Made by a program: the position numbers and the translations under genes. Under the pieces are notes generated by a model. It did no database searches. It had not been told where the DNA came from and was given only the letters and a program-made list of their open reading frames with translations. This document shows, in pieces, positions 15,718 to 23,721 of a stretch of DNA of 32,916 nucleotides (its first letter is position 1; each line of letters begins with the position of its first letter). Source of the DNA: DATEZO01 sp035255485 (GTDB taxonomy: Bacteria; Pseudomonadota; Gammaproteobacteria; Burkholderiales; Burkholderiaceae_D). The DNA lies in assembly GCA_035255485.1 (NCBI GenBank), contig DATEZO010000034.1, forward strand, positions 1 to 32,916, given 5' to 3'.

Positions 15718-16518
15718 TCAGTTGGCCTCGATGTAATCGTCTTCGTTCAGTCCCATGATATGGGAAAAGCCGCCGTCGACATAAGTGATCTCGCTGGTTA
15801 TGCCGGACGCGAGATCGGATAGCAGGAAAGCTGCGACATTGCCGACATCCTCAATCGTGATATTGCGGCGCAGCGGCGCATGTGCGGCAACGAAACCGAG
15901 CAGTTTGCCGAAGTCCTTGATGCCGCTTGCGGCCAGCGTCTTGATCGGGCCGGCGGAAATGCCGTTGACGCGCACGCCTTTTTTGCCAAGCGACTCTGCC
16001 AGATAGCGCACGCTGGCTTCAAGCGACGCCTTGGCCAGCCCCATCGTGTTGTAATGCGGGATCGACCGGATGGATCCGAGGTAAGTCAGTGTCAGCAGCG
16101 ATGAATTCGGATGCAGCAGCGGCAGTGCAGCCTTGGCCATTGCCGGAAAACTGTAGGCAGAAATGTCATGTGCAACCTTGAATGCCTCGCGTGAAAATCC
16201 GTCGAGGAAATCCCCTGCAATTGCTTCGCGCGGTGCGAATCCGATTGAATGCACCAATCCGTCCAGCTGGCCCCACGACTTGCCGAGGTCGGCGAATAGC
16301 GCGTTGATCTGCTCGTCGCTAGCGACATCGCAATCAAAAATCAGCTTGGAGTCGAATTCATTTGCGAAATCGGTAGTGCGGTCCTTGAATCGTTCGCCAA
16401 CATAGGTAAAAGCAAGCTCCGCTCCTTCTCGCTTGCATGCCTGCGCAATGCCGTAAGCGATGGAGCGGTTGTTCAACAAACCGGTAATCAGAATTTTTTT
16501 GCCTTGCAAGAATGCCAT
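15718..16518 (-). CDS. fabI: Enoyl-[acyl-carrier-protein] reductase (NADH) FabI
   Basis: FabI catalyses the last step of each fatty acid elongation cycle, reducing trans-2-enoyl-ACP with NADH. The 266-residue product is a classic short-chain dehydrogenase variant: cofactor-binding GLLNNRSIAYGIA near the N-terminus, HSIGFAPR (~90-97), and the catalytic pair Tyr156 and Lys163, with Tyr146 also present at the E. coli positions. It ends in GGFSHIMGLNEDD, like other proteobacterial FabI. Gly93 and the usual drug-contact positions appear wild-type. A strong ribosome-binding site (GGAG, 6 nt spacing) precedes the ATG at 16518. It stands alone between rhlE and mltD on the same strand. Confidence 0.98.
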   Translation of the reverse strand: MAFLQGKKILITGLLNNRSIAYGIAQACKREGAELAFTYVGERFKDRTTDFANEFDSKLIFDCDVASDEQINALFADLGKSWGQLDGLVHSIGFAPREAIAGDFLDGFSREAFKVAHDISAYSFPAMAKAALPLLHPNSSLLTLTYLGSIRSIPHYNTMGLAKASLEASVRYLAESLGKKGVRVNGISAGPIKTLAASGIKDFGKLLGFVAAHAPLRRNITIEDVGNVAAFLLSDLASGITSEITYVDGGFSHIMGLNEDDYIEAN

Positions 16519-16850
16519 GGATTACTCCGAATTTATCCACCGCTTCATGCTGCATGCTGGCAGCAGCCGGAAAGCGGTATGGATGGTAACGAACGGTGTT
16601 TGTTTTTAGTGGTTTGCCGGATCTGTACTTCAGGCCTGCAAGATTGTAGGGGGTCGCAGCCTAGAGGGCAACTTTTCAGCGCACGTTGTCGTGGCAATTG
16701 TTCCGAAAAGGCTCGTCCGGACAAAAAATCTGCTGTTCCATGGCAGTCATATCGATAATACGACTGCAACGGTATTGAAAAATCAGCTAAATTCAAAATG
16801 ATATCCCAAAGTCCCGTGGCGGTTTGCGCTTAATTCGGTTGCGCCTTGGT
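16519..16850. other. Intergenic region between fabI and mltD
   Basis: These 332 nt separate two minus-strand genes. No gene is supported. A TATTAT -10-like element on the minus strand near 16759-16764 may belong to a fabI promoter, but no clear -35 accompanies it. No strong terminator hairpin was seen after mltD. Confidence 0.35.
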
Positions 16851-18317
16851 TTACCGGTGGCTCTTTTTGCCATTCATGGCAAACTTTTTCCTGGGATGGG
16901 AAGCGGCGGCCTTGCGATAATGGCCCTTGGCTGCGGCGGCCTGGTAAGACGCCTGAATTTTCAAAGTCTGGCCAACAGCTATTCCATTATGATGCAGATT
17001 GTTCCATGCCTTGATCTGTTCTACAGTAACTTTGTTGCGCCGGGCAATCGATGCCAGGCTGTCGCGCTTGCCGACTCTCACATAAATACGCCGGGTATCC
17101 GGTACATCCGGCTCTATGGCCATGGTGGCGTAATCGGCAATTTCAGGCGCAATATCCTTTTCTGTTGTCAGTGCGGTTTTTGGCACCAGGATGGTCGAAC
17201 CGGCTTTTAGCCGCATTTTTGGCGGAATGTTATTGACTTCCCGAATGACTTCGGGCGTTGTACCGAACTTCAATGCAATTGTTTCGATTCGTTCGCGCGC
17301 AGCCGTGACCTTATGGGCAGTCCATGAAGATAATGTGTGTCCCCATTTTGCAAGATTGGTCTTGAATTTTTCAGCATTGCTTTGCGGTAGAAGAATCTGG
17401 ACGTTTGCGCTGCCGGTAATGACGGGGCGGTTGAATTGAGGGTTGAGTGCCTTGAATTCGTCAATCGACAATTCCGCCAATTGGGCGGCCACTTTGATGT
17501 CAATATCACGTGTTTTGCCGATGGTGACGAAATAGGGTTGATTATCAACTTTTGGCAAGGTGATGCCATATTGATCCGGTGTGGCAATAATGTTCTTCAC
17601 CGCTTGCAGCTTGGGTACGTAATTCCGCGTTTCCACCGGCATGAGAGGCGAGAGACTCTTGAAGTCTGTAGGCAACCCAGCTGCCTTGTTCTTATTGACG
17701 GCGCGCTGTACTGAGCCTTCTCCCCAATTGTATGCGGCTAGCGCAAGTTGCCAATCTCCAAACATTCCATACAGCTTCTGCAGATAAGTCAAGGCTGCAT
17801 CAGTCGAGGCAAGCACATCACGTCGCTCGTCCTTGAAAACACTTTGTTTCAGATTGAAATCGAGTCCGGTGGATGGAATGAATTGCCACATGCCTGCGGC
17901 TTTTGCGCTGGAATACGCCTGCGGATTGAAAGCTGACTCGATGAACGGCAACAGTGCCAGTTCGGTAGGCATGTTGCGTTTTTCAAGCTCTTGTACGACG
18001 TGAAATAAATAGAGTGATGCGCGGGTAGTGGAACGCTGGATATAATCGGGACGCGCCGTATACCATGCAGTTTGGTTGACAACTAGCGGGCTTTCCAGGT
18101 CCGGAATGGCAAAACCTTTGCGAATGCGATTCCAGATGTCAACTTCTTCCATCCCTATCGTTGATGTTAGCGGATTGCTTGCATCAAAAGCGGAATCCAG
18201 CATGGTGCGCTGGGATAAAGTATAAAACGGAAGGGCAAGATCGTTGGCGTGGGTAAAGGAAGAAGCGGTAACAAGGCACGTTGCCAGAGGGAGAATGAGT
18301 TTTTTCAATGGATGCAT
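16851..18317 (-). CDS. mltD: Membrane-bound lytic murein transglycosylase D (MltD), LysM-containing
   Basis: MltD cleaves peptidoglycan glycan strands with formation of 1,6-anhydromuramic acid in the periplasm. From the start at 18317 (MHPLKKLILPLATCL) the product is 488 residues. It has a signal peptide (~1-24), an SLT lysozyme-like domain with catalytic Glu127 (LLPFIESAFNP), the family block AAGMWQFIPSTG and AAYNWGEGSV, then two LysM-type peptidoglycan-binding repeats around residues ~335-385 and ~410-455, and a basic C-terminal tail. No lipobox cysteine follows the signal peptide in the usual place (Cys14 lies inside the hydrophobic core), so lipoprotein anchoring is uncertain. Next to gloB it matches the E. 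coli mltD-gloB order. Confidence 0.95.
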   Translation of the reverse strand: MHPLKKLILPLATCLVTASSFTHANDLALPFYTLSQRTMLDSAFDASNPLTSTIGMEEVDIWNRIRKGFAIPDLESPLVVNQTAWYTARPDYIQRSTTRASLYLFHVVQELEKRNMPTELALLPFIESAFNPQAYSSAKAAGMWQFIPSTGLDFNLKQSVFKDERRDVLASTDAALTYLQKLYGMFGDWQLALAAYNWGEGSVQRAVNKNKAAGLPTDFKSLSPLMPVETRNYVPKLQAVKNIIATPDQYGITLPKVDNQPYFVTIGKTRDIDIKVAAQLAELSIDEFKALNPQFNRPVITGSANVQILLPQSNAEKFKTNLAKWGHTLSSWTAHKVTAARERIETIALKFGTTPEVIREVNNIPPKMRLKAGSTILVPKTALTTEKDIAPEIADYATMAIEPDVPDTRRIYVRVGKRDSLASIARRNKVTVEQIKAWNNLHHNGIAVGQTLKIQASYQAAAAKGHYRKAAASHPRKKFAMNGKKSHR

Positions 18318-18476
18318 GGGTTCTCGCTCTGGTGACGTTGACATACATTGCCAACCAGCATGATATGGAATAGTCGTGCAGTGTACGTATAGCCCTTTTC
18401 CTCCGTCAAGATAATTTACATGTAGTAATACTCAACTAATTTGACGTTTATCAGCCTTCTGATGAGTTACATCTGG

Positions 18477-19256
18477 CTAGCGATAAACATTTTTCCATTC
18501 TCTTAATGCCGTAAAGACATTAAGGGGTTCAAGGGTATTGACCCGCCCGGCGGCAAGCAAGTGTTTGCCAATGACGGGTTCAGCGTATCTGAGAAAGGGG
18601 TTGGTGGCTTTTTCCTGTCCCATGGTGGAAGGAATGGTGGGTTGGCCGTGACGACGTTTTTCTTGCTCGACTTGCATACGAAGCGCGAGTATCTGGTTAC
18701 CGGGCTCCACTTCAAGCGCAAAACGCAGATTTGCCAAGGTATATTCGTGTGCGCAATACACTTGCGTCTCATCTGGCAAGGCTGCCAGCTTGTCAAGAGA
18801 TGATGCCATTTGGGCCGGTGTGCCCTCGAATAACCGGCCACAACCGCCTCCAAACAATGTGTCGCCACAAAAGAGCCAATGCTGCGACGCGCTATAGTAT
18901 GTAATATGGCCGCGCGTATGACCAGGAGCGTCCAGTACCGACATGGCGAGATCCAGTTCGGCAATTATGGCAATATCGCCTTCACTCAGGGGATGCGTGA
19001 CATGAGGGATATTTTCGTGTCGGGGACCATATACTGGTATATGGTAGCGTTTCAATAATTCCGGTACGCCTCCGATATGGTCGGCATGATGATGTGTCAG
19101 TAAAATAGCAACCAGGGACAGATTATTTGCTGCCAGAGCAGCGAGTATCGGCGCCGCATCACCAGGATCAACAACGGCAGCCTGTGCGCCATTGTGAATC
19201 AGCCACAAGTAATTGTCTTCAAACGCCGGAACGGTTATTACACTTAACATAAGCAT
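18477..19256 (-). CDS. gloB: Hydroxyacylglutathione hydrolase (glyoxalase II) GloB
   Basis: GloB hydrolyses S-lactoylglutathione to lactate and glutathione in methylglyoxal detoxification. The metallo-beta-lactamase-fold protein carries THHHADH with His53, His55, Asp57 and His58 if the start at 19250 is used, which matches E. coli numbering; the ATG at 19256 adds two residues. Other ligands sit in DAPGHTRGH, FCGDTLF and YCAHEYT. The C-terminal domain (ATNPFLRYAEP) is the glyoxalase II-specific part. No ribosome-binding site is evident at either start. It is head-to-head with the downstream plus-strand methyltransferase gene with essentially no gap between the start codons. A perfect TATAAT on the minus strand at 19287-19282 may be its -10. 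Confidence 0.96.
   Translation of the reverse strand: MLMLSVITVPAFEDNYLWLIHNGAQAAVVDPGDAAPILAALAANNLSLVAILLTHHHADHIGGVPELLKRYHIPVYGPRHENIPHVTHPLSEGDIAIIAELDLAMSVLDAPGHTRGHITYYSASQHWLFCGDTLFGGGCGRLFEGTPAQMASSLDKLAALPDETQVYCAHEYTLANLRFALEVEPGNQILALRMQVEQEKRRHGQPTIPSTMGQEKATNPFLRYAEPVIGKHLLAAGRVNTLEPLNVFTALREWKNVYR
19213..19241 (+). promoter_or_regulatory. Candidate promoter for the yafS-rnhA transcript inside gloB
   Basis: TTGTCT (19213-19218) and TATTAC (19236-19241) are spaced by 17 bp and lie just before the ATG at 19255. Each box matches the sigma-70 consensus at four of six positions. Confidence 0.35.
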
Positions 19257-20031
19257 GGAACAATCGACAACCGAAAAGTCCATTATAGCGCTCGACCCCT
19301 GGTTCGATACGCCGGCTGGCTGTTATGTGCAAGCATGGGAGCAATCGCGACTGGATGTGTTAACGGCCGATATTTTCGGATTCAACGCCATGCAGATTGG
19401 CTTGCCGCGTATTGACGCTCTGCGTGCCAACCGCATGCCGCATAAATGGCTATCGGACATGCAGATACCGATTGTGCAAGAAGCCGTCAAAACATTATCG
19501 GTGGTTATTGTGCATGATTTTGCAGAACTGCCGTTTGCATCACAAAGCCTGGATCTAGTGGTTTTGCCGCATGTTCTGGAATTTGCAACAGAACCACATC
19601 AAGTCTTGCGCGAGGTAGAGCGCGTATTGATTGCTGAAGGGCAAGTTATTATATGCGGTTTTAATCCGGCAAGCCTCTGGGGCGTACGCCAGGTTGCAGG
19701 TCGTATGACGGGCGCACATTTTTTGCCGCAACATGGCGAATTCATCGGCTTGTCGCGTTTAAAGGATTGGCTGAAATTACTTAACATGGAAGTCAATCGT
19801 GGGCATTTCGGCTGTTATGCACCGCCTTGCGCGACTGAAAAATGGTTGAGCCGGTTCTCTTTCATGGAAAAAGCCGGTGATCGCTGGTGGCCTTATCTTG
19901 GTGCCGTCTACATGGTACAAGCAATCAAGCGAGTAAAAGGCATGCGCCTGATCGGTCCTGTATGGACCAAGCAAGTAGCAAAAGCGCAAGGCGTGCCTGT
20001 CACTAACAAAATTCATCAGCATACAAAATAG
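19255..20031 (+). CDS. yafS: YafS-like SAM-dependent methyltransferase domain protein
   Basis: This 258-residue protein looks like a Methyltransf_11-type enzyme. The core segment VVIVHDFAELPFASQSLDLV is followed by LPHVLEFATEPHQVLREVERVL and GQVIICGFNPASLWGVRQ, the usual post-motif I to motif III region. The N-terminal glycine-rich SAM loop is poorly conserved. E. coli has the uncharacterised methyltransferase gene yafS at the same place, between gloB and rnhA, and that synteny supports the name. The substrate is unknown. The start at 19255 (MEQSTTEKS) lies in the overlapped CATG shared with gloB. rnhA follows after 8 nt, so the two are co-transcribed. Confidence 0.85.
   Translation: MEQSTTEKSIIALDPWFDTPAGCYVQAWEQSRLDVLTADIFGFNAMQIGLPRIDALRANRMPHKWLSDMQIPIVQEAVKTLSVVIVHDFAELPFASQSLDLVVLPHVLEFATEPHQVLREVERVLIAEGQVIICGFNPASLWGVRQVAGRMTGAHFLPQHGEFIGLSRLKDWLKLLNMEVNRGHFGCYAPPCATEKWLSRFSFMEKAGDRWWPYLGAVYMVQAIKRVKGMRLIGPVWTKQVAKAQGVPVTNKIHQHTK
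19282..19287 (-). promoter_or_regulatory. Candidate -10 of gloB inside the methyltransferase gene
   Basis: The minus strand reads a perfect TATAAT here, 26-31 nt before the gloB start at 19256. No good -35 is seen at 16-18 bp spacing. Confidence 0.35.
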
Positions 20032-20039
20032 AAGGAAGT

Positions 20040-20474
20040 ATGGACAAAGTGGAAATTTTTACCGATGGCGCGTGCAAGGGAAATCCTGGCCGCGGCGGTT
20101 GGGGTGCATTACTGGTTATTGGCGAACACAAAAAAGAGATATTCGGCGGCGAAATCAACACCACCAATAATCGAATGGAACTAAAGGCTGTAATAGAGGC
20201 GCTAACGATATTGACACGGCCTTGTGAAATTATCGTGCATACTGATAGTCAGTATGTGCAAAAAGGTATCAGTGAATGGATCCATGGCTGGAAATCGCGC
20301 GGTTGGAGGACTGCCGCCCGCGGCCCTGTCAAAAATGCCGATTTATGGCAGGCGCTGGATGCAGCGCAGGCGCGCCATGATATTGAGTGGCGTTGGGTGA
20401 GGGGGCATAACGGACATGCCGGGAACGAACAAGCCGATGCGCTCGCCAATCGCGGCGTCGAATTGGCGAAATGA
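20040..20474 (+). CDS. rnhA: Ribonuclease HI
   Basis: RNase HI cuts the RNA strand of RNA-DNA hybrids, removing R-loops and primers. The 144-residue protein has the catalytic carboxylates Asp9 (FTDGACKGNPG), Glu47 (NRMELKAV) and Asp69 (HTDSQYV), one position before the E. coli numbers, and a C-terminal Asp in GNEQADALAN. The basic handle region (GWKSRGWRT) is present. An AAGGAAGT ribosome-binding site directly precedes the ATG. It lies 8 nt after the yafS-like gene. Confidence 0.99.
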   Translation: MDKVEIFTDGACKGNPGRGGWGALLVIGEHKKEIFGGEINTTNNRMELKAVIEALTILTRPCEIIVHTDSQYVQKGISEWIHGWKSRGWRTAARGPVKNADLWQALDAAQARHDIEWRWVRGHNGHAGNEQADALANRGVELAK

Positions 20475-20490
20475 TCTCAATTCTTTTTTT
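20460..20490 (+). terminator. Possible weak terminator overlapping the rnhA stop
   Basis: GAATTG (20460-20465) and CAATTC (20478-20483) form a 6-bp AT-rich stem with a 12-nt loop, followed by seven Ts. The stem is weak, so efficient termination is doubtful. Confidence 0.35.
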
Positions 20491-20546
20491 GTCAATCAAG
20501 TCTTGGCCGCATCATTCAGCATGCAGGAATTCACCATTCAATCAAT

Positions 20547-21257
20547 ATGCGACAAATTGTCCTTGATACTGAAACTACCGGCTTAAATCCGCGCTCTGGC
20601 GATCGCATCCTTGAAATCGGATGCGTTGAACTCATTAATCGCCGTTTGACCGGCAATAATTTTCACTGCTATATCAATCCCGAGCGGGATTCAGAAGAAG
20701 GGGCGCTCGCAGTACACGGGTTAACCACGGAATTTCTAAGCAACAAGCCGAAATTTGGTGAAATTGCTCCTGAACTGCGTGATTACATCAGCGGCGCCGA
20801 AATCATCATTCATAATGCGCCGTTCGACATCGGTTTCCTTGACGCCGAATTTGCGAGACTCGATATTCCGGGTTTTGTGCAGCATGTTGCAAAAATCATC
20901 GACAGTCTCGTGCTTGCGAAAGGAATGCACCCGGGTAAACGCAACTCGCTTGATGCATTGTGCGATCGGTATGGTATATCGAATGCGCATCGTACCTTGC
21001 ATGGGGCTTTGCTCGATGCGGAATTACTGGCGGAAGTCTACCTGGCAATGACCCGGGGCCAGAATAGCCTCACCATTGATCTGGTGGAGACAGAAGTGAC
21101 TGCGATAGAAACTACGACAGAAATTCTTCTGCTACCTGCAGAAGTGATCATTCTGGGTGCAACGCACGAAGAACTTGCCGAACACGATGCATTGCTGGAT
21201 CGGTTGGACAAGGAAATCAAAGGTAGCTGCATATGGCGGGCCGCCAATGCGAATTGA
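20547..21257 (+). CDS. dnaQ: DNA polymerase III epsilon subunit (3'-5' proofreading exonuclease)
   Basis: DnaQ proofreads the replicative polymerase. The 236-residue protein has Exo I (LDTETTGL; Asp7, Glu9), Exo II (HNAPFDIGFLD; Asp94) and Exo III-epsilon (LHGALLDAELL; His152, Asp157), the E. coli-type catalytic set. QNSLTI at ~172-177 sits where the weak beta-clamp binding motif occurs. The C-terminal ~55 residues would bind the alpha subunit. The ribosome-binding site is poor (no purine-rich block close to the ATG at 20547). In E. coli rnhA and dnaQ are divergent; here they are tandem with a 72-nt gap. A tRNA gene follows, as in E. coli (aspV there, a valine tRNA here). Confidence 0.98.
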   Translation: MRQIVLDTETTGLNPRSGDRILEIGCVELINRRLTGNNFHCYINPERDSEEGALAVHGLTTEFLSNKPKFGEIAPELRDYISGAEIIIHNAPFDIGFLDAEFARLDIPGFVQHVAKIIDSLVLAKGMHPGKRNSLDALCDRYGISNAHRTLHGALLDAELLAEVYLAMTRGQNSLTIDLVETEVTAIETTTEILLLPAEVIILGATHEELAEHDALLDRLDKEIKGSCIWRAANAN

Positions 21258-21294
21258 TTCGATGCGCCAACTGTGAGATAATGCGCAGCACTTT

Positions 21295-21369
21295 GGACGG
21301 TTAGCTCAGGGGTAGAGCACTGCCTTCACACGGCAGGGGTCACTGGTTCAATCCCAGTACCGTCTACCA
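21295..21369 (+). tRNA. tRNA-Val (anticodon CAC)
   Basis: The 75-nt cloverleaf includes an encoded CCA. The acceptor stem GGACGGT pairs with ACCGTCT (one G-T at the end), the D arm contains AGCTCAGGGGTAGAGC, the anticodon stem CTGCC/GGCAG holds the loop TTCACAC with anticodon CAC, and the T arm reads CTGGTTCAATCCCAG. CAC decodes GTG valine. It lies 37 nt downstream of dnaQ and marks the boundary to the IS-rich stretch. Confidence 0.97.
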
Positions 21370-21519
21370 ACGCCATAGCCTTCATCTCTTGATCTGCCAT
21401 CAATTCTGCAGCATCCCATAAAGTAAAGTAACGTCGTATTTGACGATATGAAAATCGTTACGACTTCCCCATGCCACGCGGGCCATCCAATTCGTGTTGA
21501 CGAAGCTTCTTATTTTGAT

Positions 21520-21895
21520 TCATCCGGGTTTCCTGTAGGTTGTTGAAGCCGGATAAAGGTCAAGGCCGCCGTAATGGAAGTGGATGGCGATGTTGAAGTT
21601 GTCCCTGTTTCCGAAGCCACAGGCTCGTTTTTGTACAGTTGCAGTTTTGGAGTTCAATCCTTCCGCGACGGCGTTGGTTACACGATGCTTAAAATACGTC
21701 AATATATTGGGAAGTGTCTGGCAAGTCGCTTGGCTTTGCCGAGCATAGGCGCCAACCAGCTATGCATAGCCCAGAAATACCAGCGATCCCGGAAACGCCT
21801 TGCCCCAACCACGCTACGATAGCGCCACATTTCCCGCAACGATTCCCCTACATGGACGCCCCTGGTTTGCCAAGCCCTCAATTCATGATGACGTG
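21520..21895 (-). pseudogene. Fragment of an ISL3-family transposase (C-terminal part, frameshifted)
   Basis: Reading on the minus strand, WQTRGVHVGESLREMWRYR and FRDRWYFWAMHSWLAPM are followed, in a different frame, by LTYFKHRVTNAVAEGLNSK, RACGFGNRDNF and GGLDLYP. Joined, these make the C-terminal quarter of an ISL3 (IS204/IS1001/IS1165) transposase, whose hallmark is the HRITNA-EGLNS block. A one-base deletion near 21709-21712 breaks the frame: restoring one base would read PNILTYFKH across the junction. The DDE core upstream is missing. This is a dead remnant; which member it came from is not determined. Confidence 0.75.
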
Positions 21896-22138
21896 AGGTA
21901 AAGATTGCACCCGTACATTCGGACTTTGGATGCGGCTCTGTGCCGCTGTTCCTGATGGGATGTGCTGGTCGGCGCCTCGATCGGGTACGCGCACTCTGGA
22001 TGCCTGGGGAGTCGCGGGCTATGCCAACCACGGTCCAATCTGTTTGCCATCACTGCTTGATTGCTCGTGCAATCGGTGAAATCTCCTGCCTGGTGCTACT
22101 GCCTTGCCTGCCTGCTGCGATTTGCCAAGCCGGTTCGA

Positions 22139-23162
22139 TTACGCGGCCGCGTAATCGGATCGGAATTCCCGCTCGTGCGCCAGCAGCGCCCACACGATCC
22201 GGGCATGCTTGTTGGCCAAGGCCACCGTCGCCACATTCCTGTTGCGCCGGCCAATCAGCTGATGCAACCATCCTTGTGCATCCGGCTTGCGCTCGGCACA
22301 GCGCATCACCGCCCGCGCGCCGTGGATCAAGAGCGTGCGTAAATACGTGTCGCCGCGCTTGCTGATGCCTTGCAAGTTCGTCTTGCCTCCGCTCGAATGC
22401 TGTTTCGGCACCAGCCCCAGCCACGCCGCCAGTTGCCGCCCATTGGCAAAATGCTTCGCGCGCCCATCGAGGCCACCAGAGCGCTGGCCGTGAGCGGGCC
22501 GATGCCGGGGATCTGCTCCAGCCTGCGCGACAGGGCGTTGGAACGGTGCCACACCTGAATCTGGACTTCCATCTCGCCGACCTGCCGGTCCAGTTCTTTC
22601 AGATGCGCCAGCAGGCGCTGCACCAATTTTCGAAATACGCCCGGCAACGCGTCCTTGGTCTGGTCCAGCAACAGCGGCACGCGCTGATACAGGTGCGCGA
22701 TGCCTTGCGGCAAGATCGGTCCGAATTCGGCAAGCAGCCCGCGAATCTGGTTGGCTTGCGCTGTCCGGGCCTTGACCCATCCTTGCCGTACTCGATGCAG
22801 CGCCAGCACGGCCTGCTGCTCCACCTCCTTGATCGGCACGAAGCGCATGCTCGGCCGGGTCACTGCCTCGCAGATCGCCTCGGTGTCGGCCGCATCATGC
22901 TTGTTGGCCTTGACGTACGGCTTGACGAATTGCGGCGCCATCAGCTTCACCGTATGGCCAAACCATTGCAGTTTGGGCGCCCAGTAATGCGCGCTGCCAC
23001 AGGCTTCGATCCCGATCAGGCACGGCGGCAGGTTCGCAAACAATGCCGCCATCTGGTCGCGCTTGATCTGCTTTTTCAGTACCGCCTTGCCCTGCGCATC
23101 CACGCCATGGAGTTGGAACACGTTCTTTGTCAAATCGATGCCGATTGTCTCGTAATCTTCAT
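22139..23162 (-). pseudogene. IS110-family transposase, frameshifted
   Basis: The minus strand encodes a DEDD-type IS110 transposase in pieces. The N-terminal domain has the acidic residues in TIGIDLTKNVFQLHG, LIGIEACGSAHYWA and NKHDAADTEAI. The C-terminal transposase_20 domain has LEQIPGIGPLTASALVASMG, then in another frame FANGRQLAAWLGLVPKQHSS and GISKRGDTYLRTLLIHGAR. Two lesions are visible: an apparent 1-nt deletion at 22453-22467, after ASMG, and an apparent 2-nt insertion near 23148-23151 that throws the natural ATG at 23162 (MKIT...) out of frame. The gene is probably inactive. IS110 ends lack obvious terminal repeats, so I cannot set the element borders. Confidence 0.88.
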
Positions 23163-23250
23163 GGTGACGCCTCCCTCGGTTCAAGTAGTGGTTCAATACG
23201 TCTACTTTGGCACATTCGATGCCGTTACGGGTGGGGGCGTCCATCCCATT

Positions 23251-23634
23251 GGGTACGCTCTTCGCCACTGTACTCGACCGTCAGTTGCTTCCAGATCGCA
23301 CACTAGCGTCATGTACCGATGACTTTTCGCAATCGCCTTCTCGTGGACGCCGATTTTCTTGGGCAGTGCATTGACTTTAGCAGCACGTCCGCTACCTGTT
23401 GCAGGTTAGCTGCCTTCAACATATCGATGGACAGTACTTTGTTGTCAGAGGAGTTTTTACTTAGAAAATTGCTGCCCACACCATCAATACCTTCTGATCT
23501 GTCGTTGGTCACCTGTCCTGAATATTCATGTTGATGTATTTATTTGCTCGCGCCAGAACTTTTTGAGACGTTATCTTTCATAAAAAAATAAAGTAGCCTT
23601 GCATTAAATTAGTATTTTGACAAGGAACGGCAAA
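23251..23634. other. Intergenic debris between the IS110 remnant and the AT-rich region
   Basis: A 67-codon minus-strand frame (23309-23512) contains a plausible helical segment (VLSIDMLKAANLQQVADVLL) followed by a basic tail, but I recognise no family and see no ribosome-binding site that stands out. It may be the end of a truncated gene. The region beyond 23560 turns sharply AT-rich. Nothing else is supported. Confidence 0.3.
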
Positions 23635-23721
23635 ATGAAAATTCCTTTTATCGTTCTAGCTATATTGATTGCAATGTTAACGGGATTGTCTTTTATTTTT
23701 TTGGTCTTGCTTCCCAATTGA
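23635..23721 (+). CDS. Possible 28-residue single-span membrane peptide
   Basis: An ATG at 23635 preceded by AAGGA at 8 nt spacing opens a 28-codon frame. Its product is almost wholly hydrophobic after MKIPF (VLAILIAMLTGLSFIFLVLL), ending PN. The size, one transmembrane segment and a good ribosome-binding site fit bacterial small membrane proteins. No family is recognised. In AT-rich DNA such a frame can arise by chance, so this is a candidate only. Confidence 0.3.
   Translation: MKIPFIVLAILIAMLTGLSFIFLVLLPN

Larger units (their letters stand above)
21518..23250. mobile_element. Cluster of decayed insertion sequences downstream of tRNA-Val
   Basis: This stretch carries the ISL3-family fragment and the frameshifted IS110-family transposase, both on the minus strand, between the dnaQ-tRNA block and the flagellar locus. 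The 21896-22138 spacer contains no gene I recognise. No duplicated tRNA 3' end was seen, so there is no evidence for a site-specific island. Confidence 0.6.

Noticed and set aside
21940..22365. A 141-codon plus-strand frame over the IS110 3' end
   Set aside because: It is antisense to clear transposase sequence and shows no family features.
21295..23634. Integrative island at tRNA-Val with attL/attR repeats
   Set aside because: I found no second copy of the tRNA 3' end and no integrase gene; only IS remnants are present.
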